The position numbers and the translations under genes are program-made. From NCBI RefSeq assembly GCF_023507745.1, contig NZ_JALPZO010000144.1:62001-126000 (forward strand): a stretch of DNA of 64,000 nucleotides, in the 5' to 3' direction. Positions 25,102 to 34,531 of this stretch are shown here, one piece after another. Under the pieces are notes generated by a model that was not told the origin of the DNA, did not search any database, and saw nothing but the letters and a program-made list of their open reading frames with translations. Origin of the DNA: Vreelandella olivaria (GTDB taxonomy: Bacteria; Pseudomonadota; Gammaproteobacteria; Pseudomonadales; Halomonadaceae). Each line of letters begins with the position of its first letter. Position 1 is the stretch's first letter.

Positions 25102-28100
25102 ACGGCTTCCCTCCTGAGTGCATAGACCGCCAGAGGGTTAGGCACTCTTTTGACCTGGGGTTGCTCATCCCCGAAGAGACGGCGACGGGTCAGTGCTTCC
25201 ACCTCCCACTCCGGTGCAAATACATCGAAACAGCGATATCGCTCAGCATGCTGCGGGTTCGCCCGCTGGTACTGTGTAACCACCTCTGCCGTGATGGACC
25301 AGAAGCGCGACTCCTCCAGGCCAAAATGGCGGTGCAGAAAAATGGCTATTTCGCCTAACGCAATAAAGAAAAAGGCATCGCAGGAGTAATCGCGTACCGC
25401 TGCCAAATCGTCTGTAACGATAAAGGAGTTGCGATTGAGCGCCGCGTGGCGCGGTGGTACTGGTTCCAGTTGGGGTGCCAGCTCAGGACGTGCCAGATGA
25501 GAGGCGCTAAAGCGCACACCGTCATGAAAATCCTTTAGGGCCACACGGGTGGGCCAGCCATCACGATGAATAACCACAATGTTCTGGCCATGTGACTCCA
25601 TTCCCACGCCTTCGGCAAACAGCATGTGGATAACTGGCAGCGTGGCCACGTGGATAAGTTGCTGAGTCCAGGCTTCCAGCCCATAGTGCTCTATCCAGGG
25701 GGTGATAAAGGGAGCCAAAGGCTCTCCCTGCGGGGTGCGGACAAACTGGCTTAACCCATTGAACGGTACGGCCTGTTCTCCATCGCGCAGGAAACCGCTG
25801 ATATTTTGCCGCCAGATAGCGCCGACCTTGCCATATACGTCAGCATAGCGGGCGGCGGGAAAGGCACGCTCATCCAGGGCGACACCCGCCACTTCCCCCA
25901 GCAGTACAAAGCCTGCTGATAGTGCGGTTTCATCCGTGCTGACAAGCCGCTGAAGCCATTGGGTAATAATCGGCCCGTTGGTGACGGTGTGGCGAGCCAG
26001 AATGCGCGTGCTGGAGGTGTTGGTGATACTCATCGCCAACTTAAGGTAGGGTTTGTTGCTCTCTACAGGAGCAAGGGTGCGAATCGACTGCTGCGGGGTA
26101 TAAACCGCCTCGCCCTCCCCCAGAAACGCAATCTCGCCACTGGCAAGTTCAGGATACAGCACATCAACCAGGGCATTTTCCCACTGCCATGGATGCACCG
26201 GCATCAGTACCACCTCATCACGCCTGCACTGCTGCTGCGCGAGATAGTCATCCAGGCGAGCCAATACCTTCGGCCCGGCATCCTTGACCGCCCTTTCGGC
26301 GCACGTTTCCCCTTCCACAGCACTGGCATGAGCCAACCGGCGAGGCACCGCCAACCACACGACCTGGAGAGGTTGGGCAAACTCCGGCCCGTAACGCTGA
26401 TTATCCTGTAAAGAGAAGCCCAGCCGTGACTTATAACAGGGGTGATAGCTATGGGCATCGGTGAAGTAGTGCTCCAGCGCATCCGCCCCCAGCTTTTGAG
26501 GTGATGCGGAGTAACTGGCCGTATAAGTAGAAGATTGTGTGTCCTTGATCAGTGTCTGAACCAACTCATTGACAAAGCCGGGTTGAATCGCCACATCTCC
26601 CATCGCTTCTTTAAGATCGGTGATAAAACGTCGCAAACTCACTGGCTCAGGTGCACCCTGTGAACGGTTGACCTGCAAGGTGGAGTGATCAAGACGAATC
26701 AGTTGAAAACTGTGGCATAACCAGCCATCTACCTGATAACAGCGACTCCCCAGCGTTAAAGAAAAGCGCGATGCCCCGGCCAGCCAGGCCGTTGGGTCCG
26801 GCTCTACGGTATAGCGCAGCACATCCTCGTAAAGCAGCGTTTGCAGCAATTGGCCGACAACACGCTGCTCAATCCGGGCATGGTGGCGCCAACTATCAAT
26901 CGACGCGAAAGGCGTAGGGCCAGTGTCGGAAGCCTCCTCCATAGTGGTCTGACCAACGAAGAGTTGTTTAGGCCGGGGGTGGCAGAGGAAGTCGGCATGG
27001 GAGATGTTGTAGCCATAGGCGCCCGCCAGCGGCAGCACCAGTAAATCCCCCACGGCCACACCGCGTAGCATCTGATGACGGCTCAACACATCCTTGGGTG
27101 TGCATAACTGCCCGACGACCGTCCAGGGCTGGCTCTCGCCTTTGCTCGCCCGCTGCGGATCTTGGGGTAAATGCATTACCGGGTGGTCATGCCCCTGGGC
27201 AGCAGGCAGGCGGAACTGGTGCGTTCCCCCTCGACAGACAAGAAACCCTTCCCCATGGCTAACCTTGGCATCAAGAACCTCGATGACGTAATAGCCACAA
27301 AAAGCCGAGAGATAACGCCCAATCTCAAAGCGCACCAGCGGTGGTTCAGGCATGGCATCCAGCTGCTGACCCAACGCCTGACAGAGGCGGGCCCAATCAA
27401 ACTGTTGCCAGGGCTGAAGGTAATTCACACCAATCCCGCCCCCCACATTGAGCTGTGCAAGCTGTTCAGGATAACGGGCCAATGCGCGCCATTGGGGCCA
27501 GCGCTCCAGATAAAAGGCTAATAACTGCTGATGGCGCTGTTCGTTTTTTTGATGCGACATGGCATGAATATGGAAGCCAACCAATTTGAGGTTTGGCGCG
27601 TCATCGACCGCAGTAACAGCTGCTGCCAACCGCGCTTCATCAATACCAAACGGTGTTGCGGTACCCGCCATCCTCAAACGGCTGGAAAACGCTTCAGGCA
27701 GCATGGGATTAATGCGCAACAGTACGGGCTGGATATGACCTAACGCCGCCGCCACCGACTGCAAACGGGCAATTTCGCCCAGGCTTTCAACATGGAAAGC
27801 CTCCACGCCCTGAAGCATGGCGTGGCGCATATCTGAATCAAGCTTGCCAGGCCCGGAAAGTACCCAGGGCCGCGGTGTTGCGCTGTGACAGGCACGCTCA
27901 ATTTCTCCACCGGAGGATAGCTCCAGGCCATCTACGATGGGTGCCAGCGTATCGACAATGGCGGCTTCACTGTTCGCCTTGATCGCGTAGAACAGCTCTA
28001 CCCCTGGAGGTAGCGCTTCCTTCATCGCCCGGCCATGGGCCTCCAGGGCTGGTAGGTCATAGAAAAACGCCGCCATGGGATCGCTGCATTGCTGGCGATG

Positions 28101-28151
28101 CTGCTCAATCGCCGCAAGGATATGCTCAGGTAATGCGGTATGCTCAGCCAT
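25095..28151 (-). CDS. Fusion: PLP decarboxylase (SbnH/AcsE-like) + NIS synthetase (IucA/IucC)
   Basis: 1018 residues from ATG 28151, with GGGAGGTGG just upstream and eight bases of overlap with the preceding gene. Residues about 10-400 are a fold-type III PLP decarboxylase related to LysA, SbnH and AcsE, with the PLP lysine in FYAIKANSE (Lys58), GLELSSGGE, FHIHAMSHQ and LNVGGGIGVNY. After a short linker (about 402-420) an NIS synthetase follows with TNTSSTRIL, MPVHPWQWENALV, ESHGQNIVVIHR (about 850) and LKDFHDGVRF. In staphyloferrin B and achromobactin clusters the two activities are separate proteins (SbnH and SbnF; AcsE and AcsC). Fusion would couple decarboxylation of the amino-acid-citrate intermediate to the next condensation. 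No stop or frameshift occurs at the junction, so the fusion is real in this sequence. Confidence 0.9.
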   Translation of the reverse strand: MAEHTALPEHILAAIEQHRQQCSDPMAAFFYDLPALEAHGRAMKEALPPGVELFYAIKANSEAAIVDTLAPIVDGLELSSGGEIERACHSATPRPWVLSGPGKLDSDMRHAMLQGVEAFHVESLGEIARLQSVAAALGHIQPVLLRINPMLPEAFSSRLRMAGTATPFGIDEARLAAAVTAVDDAPNLKLVGFHIHAMSHQKNEQRHQQLLAFYLERWPQWRALARYPEQLAQLNVGGGIGVNYLQPWQQFDWARLCQALGQQLDAMPEPPLVRFEIGRYLSAFCGYYVIEVLDAKVSHGEGFLVCRGGTHQFRLPAAQGHDHPVMHLPQDPQRASKGESQPWTVVGQLCTPKDVLSRHQMLRGVAVGDLLVLPLAGAYGYNISHADFLCHPRPKQLFVGQTTMEEASDTGPTPFASIDSWRHHARIEQRVVGQLLQTLLYEDVLRYTVEPDPTAWLAGASRFSLTLGSRCYQVDGWLCHSFQLIRLDHSTLQVNRSQGAPEPVSLRRFITDLKEAMGDVAIQPGFVNELVQTLIKDTQSSTYTASYSASPQKLGADALEHYFTDAHSYHPCYKSRLGFSLQDNQRYGPEFAQPLQVVWLAVPRRLAHASAVEGETCAERAVKDAGPKVLARLDDYLAQQQCRRDEVVLMPVHPWQWENALVDVLYPELASGEIAFLGEGEAVYTPQQSIRTLAPVESNKPYLKLAMSITNTSSTRILARHTVTNGPIITQWLQRLVSTDETALSAGFVLLGEVAGVALDERAFPAARYADVYGKVGAIWRQNISGFLRDGEQAVPFNGLSQFVRTPQGEPLAPFITPWIEHYGLEAWTQQLIHVATLPVIHMLFAEGVGMESHGQNIVVIHRDGWPTRVALKDFHDGVRFSASHLARPELAPQLEPVPPRHAALNRNSFIVTDDLAAVRDYSCDAFFFIALGEIAIFLHRHFGLEESRFWSITAEVVTQYQRANPQHAERYRCFDVFAPEWEVEALTRRRLFGDEQPQVKRVPNPLAVYALRREAVC

Positions 28152-29952
28152 AGGCCACCTCCCGCCCCATGACGCGGGTGGCCTGCCAGGGGTTGGGCAA
28201 TAGCACATACTGGGCCTGCCGGTCCGCCTGGGCCATCAGCCGCAACTTAAAGTTGGTCTTGCAGGGAAGATCACCGCCCTGCAGTAATTCATCCAGCTCT
28301 GGCGCTGGCACCGCCAGTAGAAGCCGTACCCGATGTAGCTCATCCAGCGTGTCTTGCCACAGCGCATCTGCCATGCCAGGACGCTGCCAACTCAATGCCA
28401 GAATCGCCTCAGCGATATGGTTGACGAACAGGCAATAAGCAATACGGTTCCAGCCTTGCTTGCGGCTATAAGTCATGGAAGCTTTCACGCGGGGGTGCAG
28501 TGTTTCGCCAGCCAACCACTCTATTCCCTTATCGCTGGTCAGCTTGACCCCTTCGAAGTCTCGCAGCAGCATCTGCCGGGGAGTGCCTTCGTCATGGATC
28601 AGGACACAATTCTGTAAATGCGGCTCCATCACGATGCCATGCCGGAAGAAAAGCCCCATAACCGGCGCCAGCAGTGTGCGCAGATACGCCTTAAACCACG
28701 CTCTGACCTTGCTCTGGGTAGGAAGGGTGTTGCGATCAGTTGAGCGATTACCTTCAATAAAAGCGAGCACCATCGGCGCCAGCGCTGCATCCCGGGCAAA
28801 CAATGTCGCACTCAACAAACAGGCTTGTGGAGAAAAACGCTGACAGAAGTTTTCGCGCAGAATTACCCCTGTCTGCTCCCGGAACCAGCGTTGCTGTTCA
28901 TCATTCCCATCCACGGGTGCCCAATGCACCGTGGCTGGCTCCTGGGCCACGCAGAAGGCATCCAGCACCAACTCCTTTGTGTGAAGCAGTTGATGCATGA
29001 TGCGGTCAATCACCAGCGTACTTTCAAGCTCGTACCATGCGTTTTTACGCACACAGTTGGTGATGCGTACATTCAGCGACCCCTTAAGGAACCAGGGATG
29101 CCCCTCGATATACCAGGTACGCATGGAAGCCGTAGGTGCTGCCTGCCAACCGCTCTGCCCCAGATCTCCAATCACGCCGCCTCGTATTAGGGCGGCTACA
29201 CAAGAGTCCTGCTTGAATAGGTCGGCCTGCACCGGATGCATACTGAGTACAATACGTTCATCATTTTCTGCACTGCGTTGATCCGCCACATGCGCCAGCA
29301 CATCCTTCTCATCCAGCCGGTTAGCCTGGACCTTTAGCCCATCCACAGGGAAGGAAAACTGATATAAGGCGGTGGTAGCGCAAAATTCCGGCGCGTATGC
29401 GGGCTTATCCTGCAGCAGGTGGGCAGGCCACTGCCTGGCCTTTGGGGTGGGGTGATTGGGATGCCCGAACCATAACCCCTGCTCGCTACTGGGATAGTCT
29501 GTTAGCGGCTGAAGCCGGGGTAGCTCAGTAGCGTGGGCGACGATGGACGTCATCACTTCATGACTTTGTACTACCTGATCACGCAGTTCCTGATTAAGCG
29601 TACCCTCAAGCCACTCACAATGCTCCAATAAGGTGGTTATCAAGGAGGATAATTCGGGTACTTGCCAGCGGGAGCCCCCTGCCTCTCTTATATAGGTATC
29701 AGAGAGGTAGTAATAGTTTCCCAACGCCGATTGGCGGTCTACCATCACCAACAGGGAGAGTGACGTCGACCAGCTGATCTGTAGAGGCACCCCATTAAGG
29801 TGCTCCGGTAGCCCTTTTCGGCAGACCGGCCATCGGTGGGACATGGCCTCTTGGGGAATTGCCACTTCCTTGATGATGCAGTTCAGCAGCGCATGCATAG
29901 ACGCATGTCGGCTGATCTCGCCAGGTAAACGAGAGTAGCGTGCGTAGCTCAT
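28144..29952 (-). CDS. NIS siderophore synthetase (IucA/IucC family), SbnE/AcsD-like
   Basis: 602 residues from ATG 29952 with GGAGG six bases upstream; an in-frame extension to 30003 is not supported. Motifs are GHPNHPTPKARQW (family GHPxHPxxKxR), the ATP-site segment PTASMRTW, LKGSLNVRITNCVRKN, MEPHLQNCVLIH and LLRDFEGVKL. This first gene of the biosynthetic operon is likely to start assembly by joining citrate to an amino acid or amino alcohol, as SbnE and AcsD do. The variant MEPHLQN replaces the usual ExHxQN spacing motif with Pro, but the His and Gln-Asn are kept. It ends in an 8-bp overlap with the fusion gene. Confidence 0.88.
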   Translation of the reverse strand: MSYARYSRLPGEISRHASMHALLNCIIKEVAIPQEAMSHRWPVCRKGLPEHLNGVPLQISWSTSLSLLVMVDRQSALGNYYYLSDTYIREAGGSRWQVPELSSLITTLLEHCEWLEGTLNQELRDQVVQSHEVMTSIVAHATELPRLQPLTDYPSSEQGLWFGHPNHPTPKARQWPAHLLQDKPAYAPEFCATTALYQFSFPVDGLKVQANRLDEKDVLAHVADQRSAENDERIVLSMHPVQADLFKQDSCVAALIRGGVIGDLGQSGWQAAPTASMRTWYIEGHPWFLKGSLNVRITNCVRKNAWYELESTLVIDRIMHQLLHTKELVLDAFCVAQEPATVHWAPVDGNDEQQRWFREQTGVILRENFCQRFSPQACLLSATLFARDAALAPMVLAFIEGNRSTDRNTLPTQSKVRAWFKAYLRTLLAPVMGLFFRHGIVMEPHLQNCVLIHDEGTPRQMLLRDFEGVKLTSDKGIEWLAGETLHPRVKASMTYSRKQGWNRIAYCLFVNHIAEAILALSWQRPGMADALWQDTLDELHRVRLLLAVPAPELDELLQGGDLPCKTNFKLRLMAQADRQAQYVLLPNPWQATRVMGREVAYG

Positions 29953-30107
29953 ATGGCCTCCGCAAAAATGTCGTCCATTTAAGTCCCACACGCCCAGTGG
30001 CATGTGAGTCCGTGCGTCCCTGGCTAGTCACTTTGCGAAGTTGTTATAAAAAGCTGTTATATGATGTTGTTATGAAATGGCGTGTTGGTCGTATTCGTTA
30101 AGCGGGT

Positions 30108-30136
30108 GAGAGCAACCGCTTCCAGCGGATGCTCTC
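30108..30136 (-). repeat. Hairpin between receptor and NIS genes
   Basis: GAGAGCA-ACCGCT-TCC-AGCGG-A-TGCTCTC folds into a long stem with one small asymmetry. It lies 38 bases after the receptor stop on the minus strand and has no T run, so it may be a partial terminator or an RNA-processing hairpin that tunes read-through into the NIS genes. Confidence 0.5.
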
Positions 30137-30173
30137 GGTTGCCGCCTGTGATGGCGTGGATAAGCCGCGGCGG

Positions 30174-32315
30174 TTAGAAATCCAGACGATAACCCAGTGT
30201 TAAGGTACGGCCACGTCCGGCAAAGTAGCGCTCGTCATTCACCAGTGCGCTTTGCGAGTAGTAAGTAACGTACTGCTCGTCCAGCAGGTTGGATACCCCC
30301 ACATTGACACGCCCCACAGGCAGTTGATAACCCACAGCAGCATCCATTAGCAGGTAGCCGTCAAACTCACGGTCTGCTTCATCGAAGGTTTCATCGAAGG
30401 CGTAATTAGCCTGGACAAAGGTGGAGAGGTTATCGGTCCAATTCGCTGACCAGCTAGCCGTTAGACGATCGGGCGATACATCCAGCCCTGAAAGCTTGGC
30501 ATCCAAATTGCCATCATCGTTGCTATCGTAGCGGCCTTCCATGCGCGAGTAAGCTAAACGCCCTGAGTGCTGATCAGAAAACTGATAGTCTACTGATGCC
30601 TCGAAGCCTTTAATTTCAGTCTCCTGGCGCTGCATGTAGAACACATCATCCACCTCTGTCAGGCGACTGCCGAAATCAGAAGACGACACGTAATAGCTCA
30701 ACTCAGCCGCGAGGCGGCCATTCTCAAAGCGTACGCCGGTCTCGATATTATCGGTAACAATTGGACTAAGGTTTTCGATATTATCAACCGACTGCCCTGG
30801 GGTATTGATCCCCCTTAACGCACGCCCCACATCAGGAATAGAAAAACCTTCAGCGTAATTGGCGAACAGGCTCCAGTGTTGGACTGGCTTCCACACCACC
30901 CCGAAGTTATAAAGCGTTTCATTGAAACTGGGATCACCACCTTCAACAGAAACGCCGTTATTAGCCGCAACAGTTTGATAGCTATCAATACTCAGCTTGG
31001 CGTACTCATAACGGGCACCGGCGGAAAGGAGCAGAGAATCCACTGGCCGCAAATCAACCTGTAAGAAAGGTGACAGATCGGTGTATTCGGTGGGCGGCAC
31101 ATAAGTACGGTCAGTTTGATAGAGATACTGCTCTGTTTCATCAAAAAGGGTATCGAAGCCCAAGGTCAGCTTCAAACGCTCATCCCAGAGGTCATCTTTC
31201 GTCAGCGAGACCTTGGTACCAAACTTGCTGGTAGCTGCCATGGTCTGGTCATAGAAAGTACCCACAGGTGCAATGGCAGGGTCCTGGAAAGTAGCGGAAT
31301 TAGTAGCCCCGAACAGCGCTTCGTAGTCCTGGTAATACACCTGGGCACTCAGATGCATACCGGCAAGATCGTAGTGGTCGTAACTTAAGCCGGTTGTCCA
31401 CACCCGATTATAGGGTGCATCCCCTTCCGGGGTGCCGCGTTCAGAAGTGGTCACCACGCCGTTGGCGCGATCCCCCGTTACGCTGACGTAGTTATTATGC
31501 CCCTCAATATTGTAATGGTTGAGGGTAAATTGCAGGCGCTGATTATCATCGAACCAATACGCCAGCTTACCGAGAATATCGAACGAGCGAGAATCCATCA
31601 GGTCGCCCTGGGTGTTATCCACTCCGACCGGGTCGCCATTGCCATCCAGGAATAACCCTTGATCCTCAAGGCTTGCTGAAAACAGATAATCGACGTTGCC
31701 GCTATTGCCACTTACCCCATAGTTGGTTCGGTAGCTGATCGTATCGCTATTCAGCTCACTGGTAGGAGTGGTGATCTGGGCTTCAACATATTGATTTAAT
31801 GACCCAGGCTCTGGACGTTTAGTAATCAGGTTAATGACACCGCCCGCCGCCCCTACGCCATTAGTGGCGTTGGCCCCCTGGATAACTTCAATCTGTTCCA
31901 CCATGGAAAAATCAATGACATGCGCTTCCCTGCCAGTAGGACGCAACGGGTTAGACTGGGGAATGCCATCAATCAATATCAGCGGTGTCCGTCCGCGCAG
32001 GGTTTCACCACTCCCGCTCATTTTCTGGCGGCTAGGGGAATAGGAAGGCAACAGATTACTTAATATTTGCGAAGAGTCGCTGGTCAACTGCAACTGTTGA
32101 TTAATCTCTTCCTCGGTAATGATGCGCACTGTTTGAGGAGAGTCTTCCTTGGTGGTGTTGGTTCTTGATGCGGTGACCACCATGGTCTGCTCGGAATTTT
32201 CACGGTTATTCTGTGTCTCCTCGGACACTGCTTCCTGCCCATAAGCCTGGCTGGCAGCCACCAAACCGGCCAACGTCACTGTTGGCCAAAACACCTGGCG
32301 TTTCATAGAGCGCAT
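30174..32315 (-). CDS. TonB-dependent siderophore receptor
   Basis: 713 residues from ATG 32315; frames open upstream overlap the Fur-like site, so they are rejected. A signal peptide (FWPTVTLAGLVAASQAYGQ) is followed by a TonB-box-like EQTMVVTAS, the plug domain (LILIDGIPQ, VEQIEVIQGANATNGVGAAGGVINLITKRP), and a 22-strand barrel ending in LTLGYRLDF with the terminal Phe. It should take up the ferric siderophore through the outer membrane. It is first on the minus-strand side of the divergent Fur-controlled region and may be cotranscribed with the NIS genes downstream. Confidence 0.93.
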   Translation of the reverse strand: MRSMKRQVFWPTVTLAGLVAASQAYGQEAVSEETQNNRENSEQTMVVTASRTNTTKEDSPQTVRIITEEEINQQLQLTSDSSQILSNLLPSYSPSRQKMSGSGETLRGRTPLILIDGIPQSNPLRPTGREAHVIDFSMVEQIEVIQGANATNGVGAAGGVINLITKRPEPGSLNQYVEAQITTPTSELNSDTISYRTNYGVSGNSGNVDYLFSASLEDQGLFLDGNGDPVGVDNTQGDLMDSRSFDILGKLAYWFDDNQRLQFTLNHYNIEGHNNYVSVTGDRANGVVTTSERGTPEGDAPYNRVWTTGLSYDHYDLAGMHLSAQVYYQDYEALFGATNSATFQDPAIAPVGTFYDQTMAATSKFGTKVSLTKDDLWDERLKLTLGFDTLFDETEQYLYQTDRTYVPPTEYTDLSPFLQVDLRPVDSLLLSAGARYEYAKLSIDSYQTVAANNGVSVEGGDPSFNETLYNFGVVWKPVQHWSLFANYAEGFSIPDVGRALRGINTPGQSVDNIENLSPIVTDNIETGVRFENGRLAAELSYYVSSSDFGSRLTEVDDVFYMQRQETEIKGFEASVDYQFSDQHSGRLAYSRMEGRYDSNDDGNLDAKLSGLDVSPDRLTASWSANWTDNLSTFVQANYAFDETFDEADREFDGYLLMDAAVGYQLPVGRVNVGVSNLLDEQYVTYYSQSALVNDERYFAGRGRTLTLGYRLDF

Positions 32316-32371
32316 CTTCTGTTTATCCCCTTCGTGCTGAGTGAGTGATCCCTTGAAAACGTAACGCATAC

Positions 32372-32392
32372 ACAAATGATAATGATTGCATT
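32372..32392 (-). promoter_or_regulatory. Fur-like box of the receptor gene
   Basis: The sequence ACAAATGATAATGATTGCATT on either strand contains AATGATAATGATT, a close match to the core of the Fur consensus (about 12 of 19 over the best alignment) and to the hexamer array NATWAT. It lies about 60 bases before the receptor start. Confidence 0.65.
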
Positions 32393-32506
32393 ATGCATAT
32401 AAGTTTCTTAAGGTCCACCATAAAGGAACGAACTGTTCGATATAATGAAATTGCTTAATCGTCCAAGCCCCCATGCCATCTGCTATCTGCCCCATCACTA
32501 CACATT

Positions 32507-32525
32507 GAAAATGAGAATATTTTGG
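32507..32525 (+). promoter_or_regulatory. Weaker Fur-like box before ABC ATPase
   Basis: GAAAATGAGAATATTTTGG matches the Fur consensus at about 12 of 19 positions by eye and lies about 30-55 bases before the ATPase start. With the site at 32372 it suggests iron control in both directions. Confidence 0.45.
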
Positions 32526-32551
32526 CTTAGGGTGCTGTCTGTTTATCCTCA

Positions 32552-33415
32552 GTGAGCCAGCCGATGCCACACACAACCGTTCAACCTCCCCGCCTTAAGG
32601 GTGAAGCATTACATGCTGGCTATGAGTCCCGGCTGGTGTTGGATGGCGTGGATATCGCGGTGGAGGAAGGCAAACTCACGGTGCTGTTGGGCCCAAACGG
32701 CAGCGGTAAATCGACGCTGCTGAAAACCCTTGCCCGCACACTGACACCGCACACAGGGCACGTTTACCTGGATGGCAAGGATATCCACCGCAGCAATACC
32801 CGAGAGGTGGCGCAGCGTTTGGGCATTCTTCCCCAGGGACCGGTGGCACCAGAAGGCTTGAGCGTAAAACAGCTGGTGAGCATGGGCCGCTTTCCCCATC
32901 AGCGGCTATGGCACAAGGATGCCAAGCGGGATGCAAACGCTATTCGTGAAGCAATGGCATACGCCAATGTCAGCGAGTTTGCTGAACGCAGTGTGGATGC
33001 ACTCTCCGGCGGCCAGCGCCAGCGCTGTTGGATTGCCATGGTACTGGCCCAGCAAACCGATCTGATTCTACTGGATGAACCCACCACCTTTCTTGACCTT
33101 AAAGTACAGGTGGATTTACTGGAGCTGCTCTCCAACCTGGCCCACGAGCATGGCCGCACCCTGCTGCTGGTGCTGCATGACCTGAATCTGGCGGCCGCCT
33201 ATGCAGACCATCTGGTAATGATGCGCGATGGACGTATTGTCACTGGCGGCACGCCCAAGGATGTCTTTACCGCTGATACGCTTAAGCGGGTTTTCAACCT
33301 GGATGCCCATGTGATTAATGACCCTATCAGCGGTAGCCCGGTGTGTGTACCGCTAAAAAGCACCACATCCAAGCATCAACCCACGGCTCCTTATAAAGCT
33401 CCCGTAGCGCTATGA
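32552..33415 (+). CDS. Iron-siderophore ABC transporter ATPase (FecE/FepC type)
   Basis: 287 residues from GTG 32552; ATG 32564 is an alternative. Walker A is GPNGSGKST (about residues 47-55), Q-loop ILPQGPVAPEGL, signature LSGGQRQR, Walker B LILLDEPTTFLDL, and the H-loop VLHDLNLAAAYAD. This pattern with the conserved GRFPHQ segment is typical of FecE/FepC ATPases. No permease is next to it, so it probably energises the two FecCD permeases at 19567-21608, 11 kb away in the same iron locus. The next gene overlaps it by four bases (ATGA at 33412). Confidence 0.92.
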   Translation: MSQPMPHTTVQPPRLKGEALHAGYESRLVLDGVDIAVEEGKLTVLLGPNGSGKSTLLKTLARTLTPHTGHVYLDGKDIHRSNTREVAQRLGILPQGPVAPEGLSVKQLVSMGRFPHQRLWHKDAKRDANAIREAMAYANVSEFAERSVDALSGGQRQRCWIAMVLAQQTDLILLDEPTTFLDLKVQVDLLELLSNLAHEHGRTLLLVLHDLNLAAAYADHLVMMRDGRIVTGGTPKDVFTADTLKRVFNLDAHVINDPISGSPVCVPLKSTTSKHQPTAPYKAPVAL

Positions 33416-34311
33416 ACCACTCTTTCTGTGCTGATCTCAGCCTCGAACAGGATGATCCGCTGGCGGGCAGCGCCGCCCACCTCGAACGTAACCTGTTAAT
33501 AAGCTGGCCCCGGGCCAAATGGCTACGCACCATGCGCCACGCTAGCGATATGAGCGATACGCTAAAACAAACCCTGGACAGCATTGCGGGCAACGGACGA
33601 CGAATCAACCTGATTCACCGCCAGCAACAAGACGCCACGCAGCACCAGATATTTTTGATGCCGGAAAAGCGCTGCTTCAGCGTACCGCGCGAACAGTTAG
33701 TGGTCTTTCTCACCGCTTGGCAAAACGATAGCCCGCTAGACCGGTGGGAACAGAGCCTACTGGAGCATGATCTGGTGCTTTGCTGTACCCACGGCAAGAA
33801 AGATAAATGCTGCGCCAAATACGGTTATCAAACCTACAAGGCACTGACCAAAACCGTGGCGGAACACCAGCTACCCTTTGACGTTTGGGAAAGCAGCCAC
33901 CTGGGCGGCTGCCGCCTCGCCGCCAGCCTGATTCTACTTCCCCATGTGCGCAAATATGGGCGCATCACCCCGGCGCAAGTGCTCCCCTTTCTACACAGTG
34001 AAGCCCGCAATGAGCGCTATCTACCCTGCTACCGGGGCGACTCACAGCTCACCCCCGCCCAACAGTGCAGCCAGTTAGCCGCCCTAAATCATCTAAGCAA
34101 CAGTGGATACCAGCCCCAGCTAACATTGATTGAAGATAAAGGTAATGAGCAGGAACGCCTTATTCGCTGGCAGTGGCAACTTGGCCAGACCCATGGGCAA
34201 CTAAACGTGCGCTGCCACGCCACCACTATCATGCGCGTGGATAGCTGTTCGGACCTTGAGCAAGGGCCTACAGAAAGTGTTGTTTGGAGGGTGAGGGAAA
34301 TAAGCACATAA
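33412..34311 (+). CDS. Suc_Fer-like (thioredoxin-like [2Fe-2S]) protein; candidate ferric-siderophore reductase
   Basis: 299 residues. The sucrase/ferredoxin-like family is recognised by CCTHGKKDKCCAKYG (Cys124, Cys125, His127, Cys133, Cys134) and WESSHLGGCRLAASLILLP (His163, Cys167). Family members usually have HxGGHRF at the second site; here the second His is Cys167. These residues should bind a [2Fe-2S] cluster. The gene overlaps the FecE-like ATPase gene, so a role in reducing the imported ferric siderophore in the cytoplasm is a reasonable inference, by analogy with FhuF and SIP proteins. A decayed partial copy lies at 40882-41090. Confidence 0.8.
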   Translation: MNHSFCADLSLEQDDPLAGSAAHLERNLLISWPRAKWLRTMRHASDMSDTLKQTLDSIAGNGRRINLIHRQQQDATQHQIFLMPEKRCFSVPREQLVVFLTAWQNDSPLDRWEQSLLEHDLVLCCTHGKKDKCCAKYGYQTYKALTKTVAEHQLPFDVWESSHLGGCRLAASLILLPHVRKYGRITPAQVLPFLHSEARNERYLPCYRGDSQLTPAQQCSQLAALNHLSNSGYQPQLTLIEDKGNEQERLIRWQWQLGQTHGQLNVRCHATTIMRVDSCSDLEQGPTESVVWRVREIST

Positions 34312-34531
34312 CAGCTAGCGTTAGCATATTGTCTTATTGTACGTCCCATTTAGTAAGCTTTAGTAAGCATGTGTCTAATAATAACCAGAATACTCCGCTT
34401 TTACCGGGAGCGACCATACTCACCATTCTTACAGCGTTAACTATCAGACCCTGAACTGTTTGGCAATCCAATTAACAGCAACAAAACAAGCTATAAGTGG
34501 GTTGCTTAATTAACAAGAAACCTTGAGCGGC

